Source of the DNA: Nonomuraea polychroma
Lineage (GTDB): Bacteria; Actinomycetota; Actinomycetes; Streptosporangiales; Streptosporangiaceae
DNA length: 64,000 nucleotides
Reading direction: 5' to 3'
Assembly (NCBI RefSeq): GCF_004011505.1
Contig: NZ_SAUN01000001.1
Span: forward strand, 9,761,501-9,825,500
Positions 1 through 5,811 of this stretch are shown one piece after another. Positions within the stretch are counted from its first letter, which is position 1. The number at the start of each line of letters is the position of its first letter. The position numbers and the translations under genes are program-made. The notes beneath the pieces were generated by a model. That model worked only from the letters and a program-made list of their open reading frames with translations, did no database searches and was not told where the DNA came from.

Positions 1-128
1 TCGGCGGTGAGCGCCACGTCGAGCTCGAGCGCGTGAACGCCGAGCTCCATCGTGCGGCTCATACCCGGCAGGGTGTTCTCCGGCCAGAGACCCCGCGCAC
101 CTCGGTGACCATGAATCTCAACGCGCAC
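1..128 (-). CDS. glycerophosphodiester phosphodiesterase, 5' part (runs off window)
   Basis: Only the first 42 codons lie in the window. Read from the GTG at 128-126, the protein begins MRVEIHGHRGARGLWPENT and continues into MELGVHALELDVALTA. The HRGARG...PENT and ELDV blocks are the N-terminal catalytic and metal-binding motifs of the GDPD (GlpQ/UgpQ) family, which hydrolyses glycerophosphodiesters to sn-glycerol-3-phosphate and an alcohol. No signal peptide precedes the motif, so a cytoplasmic enzyme is likely. An AGG-rich stretch lies upstream of the GTG on the minus strand. The gene is divergent from the GNAT gene at 238. The family call is strong; the rest of the gene cannot be assessed. 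Confidence 0.85.
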   Translation of the reverse strand, partial: MRVEIHGHRGARGLWPENTLPGMSRTMELGVHALELDVALTA

Positions 129-195
129 AACCGGGACCCTACCTGCCTGGGGTCACGGCTAGGAGGTGCCACGCCGTGTCCTTTTTATCCTGGTA

Positions 196-214
196 CGCCC
201 AGTCGGGCGTTTTT
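196..214 (+). terminator. short stem-loop with T5 tract upstream of the GNAT gene
   Basis: CGCCC (196-200), loop AGTC, GGGCG (205-209), then TTTTT (210-214). It reads as an intrinsic terminator for plus-strand transcripts. It lies in a divergent spacer with no upstream plus-strand gene in view, so it may cap read-through from outside the window or act as a leader attenuator. Confidence 0.45.
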
Positions 215-224
215 GGCCGGACAA

Positions 225-230
225 TAGGCT
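225..230 (+). promoter_or_regulatory. -10 element TAGGCT of a leaderless promoter
   Basis: TAGGCT fits the actinobacterial TANNNT -10 pattern and ends 7 nt before the ATG at 238. There is no Shine-Dalgarno sequence between them, which suggests transcription starts at or next to the start codon. No convincing -35 box is visible. Confidence 0.45.
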
Positions 231-237
231 GTTCTCT

Positions 238-885
238 ATGACGGAGGTTCTCAAACAAGCCCATTCCCCAACAGTTCGGGCGTGGGTTGACGGCTGGGTC
301 ATCTCCCGTAACGCGCCCAGGCCCGTACGCGAACCCTGGGGCTTGCGCGTGGACGTCGGACTCCCCGGTCACGTGGCCCGCCACATCATCCCCGCCCCCA
401 CCCCGGAGATCCTCCACCACCTGACCACGACGCTGACGACGCCGGGCACCTGGCTCAAGCTCTGCGCCCCCGCCGATCACGTGGCGTCCTTGCTGCCTGC
501 GCCCTGGACGGTCATGGACCGGGAGTTCATGATGACCGTCCCCTTGGCCCGCACCCGAACACCACAGGCCCCGCCCGGCTACACCCTGGCGGTCACCACC
601 CGGGCCGGCGTCACCGCGGCCCGGCTCCTGACGGCGGCCGGCGAGGTGGCGGCCCGCGGCCAGTTCGCCGTGGCGGGCTCGGCCGCCGTGGTCGACCAGG
701 TGGAAACGGCCGCCAACCACCGCCGCCGGGGCCTGGGCACGGTCATCATGCGCACGCTGTCGTCGACGGCGGCGTCGCTCGGGGCGCGAACCGGCATCCT
801 GGTGGCCACGGCGGACGGCCAGGCCCTGTACGAAACGCTGGGCTGGACCCTGCACACCCCGATGACGGCCGTGGTGTTGACCTGA
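238..885 (+). CDS. GNAT family N-acetyltransferase
   Basis: A 215-residue protein. The C-terminal third carries the GNAT acetyl-CoA binding region: a beta strand (AAVVDQVETA) followed by the pyrophosphate loop HRRRGLGTVIMRTL, and a terminal ALYETLGW segment typical of the fold. The N-terminal ~110 residues resemble the leading domain of FR47/GNAT-like proteins but give no substrate clue. I chose the ATG at 238 because a TANNNT -10 box sits 7 nt upstream and the in-frame ATG at 166 overlaps the stem-loop. It is convergent with purA and shares a strong hairpin with it. The acylated substrate is unknown. Confidence 0.8.
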   Translation: MTEVLKQAHSPTVRAWVDGWVISRNAPRPVREPWGLRVDVGLPGHVARHIIPAPTPEILHHLTTTLTTPGTWLKLCAPADHVASLLPAPWTVMDREFMMTVPLARTRTPQAPPGYTLAVTTRAGVTAARLLTAAGEVAARGQFAVAGSAAVVDQVETAANHRRRGLGTVIMRTLSSTAASLGARTGILVATADGQALYETLGWTLHTPMTAVVLT

Positions 886-888
886 AGC

Positions 889-917
889 GGCGTGGCCGGC
901 GTCGCACCGGCCACGCC
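889..917. terminator. bidirectional hairpin between GNAT gene and purA
   Basis: A perfect 11-bp inverted repeat, GGCGTGGCCGG (889-899) and CCGGCCACGCC (907-917), with a 7-nt loop. It lies just after the GNAT stop and ends 9 bp before the purA stop codon on the other strand. No T tract follows, as is common for actinomycete terminators. Confidence 0.7.
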
Positions 918-925
918 AGAGCCGG

Positions 926-2209
926 TCAGACCAGCGAGCGGACCACCACGGTCTGGTCGCGGCCCGGGCCGACGCCGATGGCGGAGACCGGTGCTCCGGC
1001 CATCTCCTCCAGCACCCGCACGTAAGCCTGCGCGTTCGGGGGCAGATCATCGAACGACTTCGCGCTCGTGATGTCCTCCTGCCACCCCGGGAACTCCTCG
1101 TAGATGGGCTTCGCGTGGTGGAAGTCGGTCTGCGTCATCGGGATCTCGTCGTGCCGCACCCCGTCGACGTCGTACGCCACGCACACCGGGATCCGCTCCA
1201 GCCCGGACAGCACGTCCAGCTTGGTGAGGAAGTAGTCGGTGATCCCGTTGATGCGGGTCGCGTAGCGGGCGATCACCGCGTCGAACCAGCCGCAGCGGCG
1301 GTTGCGGCCGGTGGTGACGCCGTACTCGCCGCCGGTCTGGCGCAGCCAGTCGCCCATCTCGTCCGTCAGTTCGGTCGGGAAGGGTCCGGAGCCGACACGG
1401 GTCGTGTACGCCTTCAGGATGCCGATGATCTTGGTGAGGCGGTTCGGCGGGATCCCGGCCCCGGCGCACGCGCCGCCCGACGTGGGAGACGACGACGTGA
1501 CGAAGGGGTACGTGCCGTGGTCGATGTCGAGCAGCGTCCCCTGCCCGCCCTCCAGCAGCACGAACTTGCCCTCGTCCAGCGCCTTAGAGAGCACCAGCGA
1601 CGTGTCGGCGATGTGCGGCTTGAGCCGCTCGGCGTAGTCGAGGTATTCCTGCAGCACCGCCTCGGGGTCGATCCCGCGCCGGTTGTAGACCTTGGTCAGC
1701 ACCTGGTTCTTCTCGGTCAGCGCGACCTCGATCTTCTTCGCCAGGATGCCGGGGTCGAGCAGGTCCTGCACGCGCACGCCCATGCGGGCGATCTTGTCGC
1801 CGTACGCGGGCCCGATCCCGCGCCCGGTGGTGCCGATCTTGGCCTTGCCGAGGTAGCGCTCGGTGACCTTGTCCAGCGCCTTGTGGTGCGGCATGATCAG
1901 GTGCGCGTTCGAAGAGATCAACAGCCGCTCGGCGGAGATGCCCCGCGCGGCAAGACCGTCGATCTCGCTCAGCAGTACGCCGGGGTCGATCACCACGCCG
2001 TTGCCGATGACCGGCACCACGTCCGGCGAGAGAATTCCGGTGGGAAGCAGGTGGAGGGCGTATTTCTGGTCGCCGATGACGACCGTGTGCCCCGCGTTGT
2101 TGCCACCCTGATAGCGGACGACGTAGTCGACGTCGCCACCGAGCAGGTCGGTGGCCTTGCCCTTGCCCTCATCGCCCCACTGGGCACCAACGAGAACGGC
2201 AGCCGGCAT
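926..2209 (-). CDS. purA: adenylosuccinate synthetase
   Basis: A 427-residue enzyme of normal family length that condenses IMP and aspartate with GTP hydrolysis, the first committed step from IMP to AMP. The N-terminal GTP-binding motif QWGDEGKGKATD is intact, followed by NNAGHTVV and the catalytic His region. GPAYGDK and TGRNRRCGWFD are also conserved. An AGGAG ribosome binding site lies 8 nt before the ATG. It is downstream of the DUF3151 and aldolase genes on the same strand, but a terminator-like hairpin at 2229-2261 separates it from them, so purA may have its own promoter or be attenuated. Confidence 0.98.
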   Translation of the reverse strand: MPAAVLVGAQWGDEGKGKATDLLGGDVDYVVRYQGGNNAGHTVVIGDQKYALHLLPTGILSPDVVPVIGNGVVIDPGVLLSEIDGLAARGISAERLLISSNAHLIMPHHKALDKVTERYLGKAKIGTTGRGIGPAYGDKIARMGVRVQDLLDPGILAKKIEVALTEKNQVLTKVYNRRGIDPEAVLQEYLDYAERLKPHIADTSLVLSKALDEGKFVLLEGGQGTLLDIDHGTYPFVTSSSPTSGGACAGAGIPPNRLTKIIGILKAYTTRVGSGPFPTELTDEMGDWLRQTGGEYGVTTGRNRRCGWFDAVIARYATRINGITDYFLTKLDVLSGLERIPVCVAYDVDGVRHDEIPMTQTDFHHAKPIYEEFPGWQEDITSAKSFDDLPPNAQAYVRVLEEMAGAPVSAIGVGPGRDQTVVVRSLV

Positions 2210-2228
2210 GGTTCAGTCTCCTGAGCAC

Positions 2229-2261
2229 AAAACGAAACCCCTGGCGCAAGCGCGACAGGGG
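2229..2261 (-). terminator. intrinsic terminator or attenuator in the purA leader
   Basis: Read on the minus strand, the outer stem CCCCTG/CAGGGG (2261-2256 with 2243-2238) and inner stem GCG/CGC with a CTTG loop are followed by TTTCGTTTTG, a U-rich tail. It lies between the DUF3151 stop and the purA start, ending about 20 nt before the purA ATG. Termination of the upstream operon and attenuation of purA are both plausible. Confidence 0.6.
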
Positions 2262-2300
2262 CTCTTGCGTAGTGAGACTACCCGAACCTGGCTAAACACC

Positions 2301-2318
2301 CCAAGGGCTAACCCTTGG
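2301..2318 (-). terminator. hairpin spanning the DUF3151 stop codon
   Basis: Perfect 7-bp inverted repeat CCAAGGG/CCCTTGG around the 4-nt loop CTAA (plus-strand reading). The loop contains the stop codon of the DUF3151 gene. There is no strong U tract. It may protect the 3' end or contribute to termination together with the hairpin at 2229-2261. Confidence 0.45.
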
Positions 2319-2730
2319 TCAGCGCGTCGTACCCCGTTTCCGTGCTGTCCCTGAGGAACTGCAGGCACCGCTCGGCCTCGTCCTTCTCGCCGATCGACTG
2401 CGCGGCGCGCGCCAGCGCGTACAGGCAACGCAGGAAGCCGCGGTTGGGCTCATGCTCCCACGGAATGGGCCCGTGTCCCTTCCAGCCGCTGCGGCGGAGC
2501 TGGTCCAGGCCGCGGTGGTAGCCCGTGCGCGCGAAGGCGTAGGACGTGACGGCATGTCCCTGGGCGAAATACTCCTCCGCGAGCGCGGCCCACGCCGCCG
2601 GATGGGCGGGGAAACGGGCGGCCACGTCGGCGGCCTTGGCACCGGACTCCAGCGCCTCTCTGGCCTCGGGCTGGTCCGGCAGGTGAGTCGGGGGAGGCCC
2701 GGCGAGAAGGTTATCCATAGGACAAGTCAT
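2308..2730 (-). CDS. DUF3151 family protein
   Basis: A 140-residue soluble protein with the hallmark DUF3151 segment ARTGYHRGLDQLRRSGWKGHGP followed by PWEHEPNRGFLR and the helical ARAAQSIGE block. The family is almost confined to actinobacteria and usually sits beside the class II aldolase and purine genes, as here. Its function is unknown. It looks like an all-helical TPR-like protein. The start at 2730 has AAGGCGG about 10 nt upstream. An internal ATG at 2718 (MDNLLAG) matches the usual family N-terminus but lacks a binding site. It starts 22 bp after the aldolase stop, so co-transcription is likely. Confidence 0.88.
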   Translation of the reverse strand: MTCPMDNLLAGPPPTHLPDQPEAREALESGAKAADVAARFPAHPAAWAALAEEYFAQGHAVTSYAFARTGYHRGLDQLRRSGWKGHGPIPWEHEPNRGFLRCLYALARAAQSIGEKDEAERCLQFLRDSTETGYDALTKG

Positions 2731-2752
2731 ACCCGCCGGGCCGCCTTAGTGG

Positions 2753-3775
2753 CTAGGAGATCTTCGTCCCAGCGCTCTTCAGGCTCTCGCACGCCTCCAC
2801 GACGCGCGCGGCCATCCCGGCCTCCGCCGCCTTGCCGTACGAACGCGGGTCGTAGGTCTTCTTGTTGCCGACGTCGCCGTCCACCTTGAGCACGCCGTCG
2901 TAGTTACGGAACATGTGGTCCGCGATCGGCCTGGTGAAGGCGTACTGAGTGTCGGTGTCGACGTTCATCTTGACGACGCCGTACGAGATCGCCTCGTGGA
3001 TCTCCTCCAGCAGCGAGCCGGAGCCGCCGTGGAAGACCAGGTCGAACGGCTTCTCCTTGCCGTACTTGGCGCCGACCGCGTCCTGGATCTCCTTCAGCAC
3101 GCTCGGCCGCAGCTTGACGTGCCCCGGCTTGTAGACGCCGTGCACGTTGCCGAACGTGGCGGCCAGCATGTAGCGGCCCTGCTCCCCGACGCCCACGGCC
3201 TCGGCGGTGGCCAGGGCGTCCTCGGCGGTCGTGTAGAGCTTCTCGTTGATCTCGCCGACGACGCCGTCCTCCTCGCCGCCGACGACGCCGATCTCCATCT
3301 CCATGATGATCCGGGCCCGCGCGCACTTCTCCAGGAGCTCCTTGGCGATCTCCAGGTTCTCCTCCAGCGGCACGGCGGAGCCGTCCCACATGTGCGACTG
3401 GAAGAGCGGGTCAAGGCCCTTGGAGACCCGCTCGAGCGAGATGTCGATCAGCGGCCGCATGTAGCCGTCGAGCTTGTCCTTGGGGCAGTGGTCGGTGTGC
3501 AGTGCCACCGTGACCGGGTATTTCGCGGCCACGATCCGGGCGTACTCGGCCAGCGCCGTCGCCCCCGTGACCATGTCCTTGACCGTCGTGCCCGAGAGGA
3601 ACTCGGCGCCGCCGGTGGAGACCTGAACGATGCCATCGCTCTCGGCCTCGGCGAAGCCGCGCAGGGCGGCGTTCAACGTCTGAGACGAGGTCACATTGAT
3701 CGCCGGGTAGGCGAATCCACCGGCCTTGGCCCGGTCGAGCATCTCAGCGTAGACCTCTGGAGTCGCAATAGGCAT
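2753..3775 (-). CDS. fbaA: class II fructose-bisphosphate aldolase
   Basis: A 340-residue zinc-dependent aldolase that interconverts fructose-1,6-bisphosphate with DHAP and glyceraldehyde-3-phosphate. The first zinc/active-site motif is HTDHCPKDKLD. The later metal-binding blocks NVHGVYKPG and FHGGSGS are intact, as is MNVDTDTQYAFTRP near the C-terminus. The N-terminus MPIATPEVYAEMLDRAK matches long-chain actinobacterial FbaA. GGGAG sits 7 nt before the ATG. It heads a minus-strand unit with the DUF3151 gene. DedA is transcribed divergently. Confidence 0.97.
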   Translation of the reverse strand: MPIATPEVYAEMLDRAKAGGFAYPAINVTSSQTLNAALRGFAEAESDGIVQVSTGGAEFLSGTTVKDMVTGATALAEYARIVAAKYPVTVALHTDHCPKDKLDGYMRPLIDISLERVSKGLDPLFQSHMWDGSAVPLEENLEIAKELLEKCARARIIMEMEIGVVGGEEDGVVGEINEKLYTTAEDALATAEAVGVGEQGRYMLAATFGNVHGVYKPGHVKLRPSVLKEIQDAVGAKYGKEKPFDLVFHGGSGSLLEEIHEAISYGVVKMNVDTDTQYAFTRPIADHMFRNYDGVLKVDGDVGNKKTYDPRSYGKAAEAGMAARVVEACESLKSAGTKIS

Positions 3776-3905
3776 GATTCATCTCCCTGAGAAGTTACGG
3801 CTTCGCGCCAGGGCCCAGTATCCCGGCTCACTACCCCGTGTGGTAGATACAACGCGGTGTTGAAGGCACGCGCTCGATGGTCACGCCAGACATGGCCGCT
3901 ACGGG

Positions 3906-3911
3906 TAGGCT
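3906..3911 (+). promoter_or_regulatory. -10 element TAGGCT, leaderless dedA
   Basis: TAGGCT ends 6 nt before the GTG start at 3918, and no Shine-Dalgarno lies between. It is identical in sequence to the -10 box of the GNAT gene at 225. Confidence 0.45.
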
Positions 3912-3917
3912 CTCGGC

Positions 3918-4619
3918 GTGGACTGGCTTTTGAATCTCCTCGACCCGACGTGGTGGCTCACGATTCTCGGCGCTTTCGCCACGGTCGGCGTCCTGGCCAT
4001 CATCTTCGCTGAAACGGGTCTGCTGCTGGGCTTCTTCCTGCCCGGCGACTCGCTGCTGGTGGCCGCGGGGATTTTCAGCTCGGCGTCGGTGGCCGCGGGA
4101 ATGGGCATCGAGCCGCTCTCGCTGCCCGTCCTGCTGATCGGCACCCCGCTGTGCGCGATCGCCGGCGCCCAGCTCGGGCATTTCCTGGGCGCGCGATTCG
4201 GCCGCAAACTCTTTGAGAAGCCGGATTCGCGGTTGTTCAAGAGGGAGCACGTGCTCAGGGCCGAGGAGTTCTTCGAGAAGTTCGGCCCGGCCAAGGCGGT
4301 GATTCTGGCCAGGTTCGTGCCGATCGTCCGCACGTTCATGAATCCCGTCGCCGGCGTGCTGGAGATGCCGCCCAAACGTTTCTTCCTGTGGAACGTCGTC
4401 GGCGGCGTCTTCTGGGTCGAGAGCCTGCTCCTGGTCGGCCACTTCCTCGGCGGGCAGGTCGACCCCAAGCAGATCGACAAGTACATCCTGCCGGGCGTCT
4501 TCCTCATCGTGCTCATCTCGCTGATCCCGATCATCGTCGAGGTCGTCAAGAAGCGCCGGGAGGCCAAGCGGCTCCCCACGCCCAACGGCAAGCACCACCG
4601 CGTGGGCGATCCGTACTGA
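3918..4619 (+). CDS. DedA family membrane protein
   Basis: A 233-residue polytopic membrane protein of the DedA/VTT family, thought to act as undecaprenyl-phosphate or phospholipid flippases or H+-coupled transporters. The family signature FAETGLLLGFFLPGDSLL is at residues ~30-47. The second conserved block GRKLFEKPDSRLFKREHVLRAEEFFEKFGP-to-ILARFVPIVRTFMNPVAG contains the conserved Arg and Pro residues. C-terminal transmembrane helix near residue 190, then a basic tail. The GTG start is chosen because a TANNNT box lies 6 nt upstream. Confidence 0.92.
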   Translation: MDWLLNLLDPTWWLTILGAFATVGVLAIIFAETGLLLGFFLPGDSLLVAAGIFSSASVAAGMGIEPLSLPVLLIGTPLCAIAGAQLGHFLGARFGRKLFEKPDSRLFKREHVLRAEEFFEKFGPAKAVILARFVPIVRTFMNPVAGVLEMPPKRFFLWNVVGGVFWVESLLLVGHFLGGQVDPKQIDKYILPGVFLIVLISLIPIIVEVVKKRREAKRLPTPNGKHHRVGDPY

Positions 4620-4659
4620 CGGCGTAAGCGACCACCGGAAAGAGTGGCCTACGTCACGG

Positions 4660-4665
4660 TACGCT
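4660..4665 (+). promoter_or_regulatory. -10 element TACGCT, leaderless membrane-protein gene
   Basis: TACGCT matches TANNNT and ends 7 nt before the GTG at 4673. No Shine-Dalgarno is present. Confidence 0.45.
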
Positions 4666-4672
4666 GCCCCCT

Positions 4673-5119
4673 GTGGGACGCCACAGGTCAGATCCGATGG
4701 GCCTCGCCCGCCTGGCGCTCGCCGCCCTGGCGGTAGGAGTCGTGGTGACACTCCTGTTCATAGGCGGTCGTGCGCTGCTCGCCTCGCTCAGCACGCCGAC
4801 CCAGGCCGAACGCGAGCGCGAGCGCGCCACCGCTCTCCCCACCACGGGCACCGCCACGGAGGAGATCACCGTGAAGGTGCCGACGCTGCACATCGAGTGC
4901 CTGGCCGAAACCTGCCCCACCGTCACGGTGCGCGTGCCGGGCGGCGACGTGCTGCAGCATCGTGAGATGAGCAAGGGCGAGGAGGTCAGCTTCTTCGAGC
5001 CCGAGCTGGACGTGGTGCTCAGTGACTCCGGCACGGTCCGCGTCACCGAGAACGGCAAGCAACGCGAGCAGGGGGAGCTGGGCGCCAAGAAGGCGTTCAC
5101 CGCCCGCGCCCCCGGCTAG
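4673..5119 (+). CDS. single-pass membrane protein with extracytoplasmic domain, unknown function
   Basis: 148 residues. A short basic N-terminus (MGRHRSDP) precedes one transmembrane helix at about residues 10-37, then a charged linker and an extracytoplasmic beta-rich domain starting near EEITVKVPTLHIECLAETCPTVTVRVPGGDVL. The two Cys residues in ECLAETC could form a disulfide. The domain pattern (VRVPGGDVLQ...DVVLSDSGTVRVTENG) is loosely like the C-terminal beta domain of RodZ/DUF4115 proteins, but that is only resemblance. It follows dedA on the same strand but has its own leaderless promoter signature. It is convergent with pyrE, 7 bp apart. Confidence 0.75.
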   Translation: MGRHRSDPMGLARLALAALAVGVVVTLLFIGGRALLASLSTPTQAERERERATALPTTGTATEEITVKVPTLHIECLAETCPTVTVRVPGGDVLQHREMSKGEEVSFFEPELDVVLSDSGTVRVTENGKQREQGELGAKKAFTARAPG

Positions 5120-5126
5120 CGTCCGC

Positions 5127-5660
5127 CTAGAGCCCGAGCTCCTCGGGGGTGTAGGCGGTGCGGTATTCGAGGCCCTCGCGGGCGATCCGCTCCCGAGCCC
5201 CGCGGTCCACGATCGTGGCCACGGCCACCACCTCGGCCCCGGCCTCCCGCAACGCCTCCACGGCGGTCAGCACCGACGCGCCGGTCGTGGAGGTGTCCTC
5301 GAGCGCGAGCACCCGCCGCCCCTTCACCTCGGGCCCCTCGATCCTGCGCTGCAGGCCGTGCTCCTTCAGCGCCTTGCGCACCACGAACGCGTCCAGCACG
5401 CGCCCGCGCGCCGCCGCGGCGTGCAGCATCGCGGCCGCAATGGGATCGGCGCCCAGCGTGAGCCCGCCCACCGCGTCGTAGTCCAGGTCCTCGGTCAGGT
5501 CGAGCATCACCTTGCCGACGAGGGGCGCGGCCACGCCATCGAGCGTGATCCGCCGCAGGTCGAGATAGTAATCGGCCTCAATGCCGGAGGAGAGGATGAC
5601 CTTGCCGTGCACGACGGCCTTCTTCTTGATCTCGGCCAGCAAGTTGTCGCGATCTGTCAT
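5127..5660 (-). CDS. pyrE: orotate phosphoribosyltransferase
   Basis: A 177-residue enzyme that transfers the phosphoribosyl group from PRPP to orotate to form OMP in UMP synthesis. The PRPP-binding motif VLALEDTSTTGASVL (acidic pair E-D then TTGAS) and GGLTLGADPIA are intact, as is VVRKALKEHG with its catalytic Lys. The start is the ATG at 5660 (MTDRDNLLAEIKKKAV), which matches the family. The in-frame extension to 5711 would add 17 non-conserved residues. A TAAGCT -10 box sits 7 nt upstream, so the mRNA is probably leaderless. Confidence 0.96.
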   Translation of the reverse strand: MTDRDNLLAEIKKKAVVHGKVILSSGIEADYYLDLRRITLDGVAAPLVGKVMLDLTEDLDYDAVGGLTLGADPIAAAMLHAAAARGRVLDAFVVRKALKEHGLQRRIEGPEVKGRRVLALEDTSTTGASVLTAVEALREAGAEVVAVATIVDRGARERIAREGLEYRTAYTPEELGL

Positions 5661-5667
5661 GCCCCCA

Positions 5668-5673
5668 AGCTTA
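5668..5673 (-). promoter_or_regulatory. -10 element TAAGCT, leaderless pyrE
   Basis: On the minus strand TAAGCT is followed by the 7-nt TGGGGGC and then the pyrE ATG at 5660. The G run could also act as a weak ribosome binding site, so leaderless initiation is probable but not certain. Confidence 0.4.
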
Positions 5674-5811
5674 GGGTCCTGACCAGCACGGGCGTCGGCG
5701 CCCTGGTGCACCAGGCCGGCCGTCGCCTCGGCAAAGGCGGCATCTCGGTTTAGTCATGACGGGGAATGCGGAATGATTGCGCAGGCAACCCCGCGTCACC
5801 GTGAGGTCACT

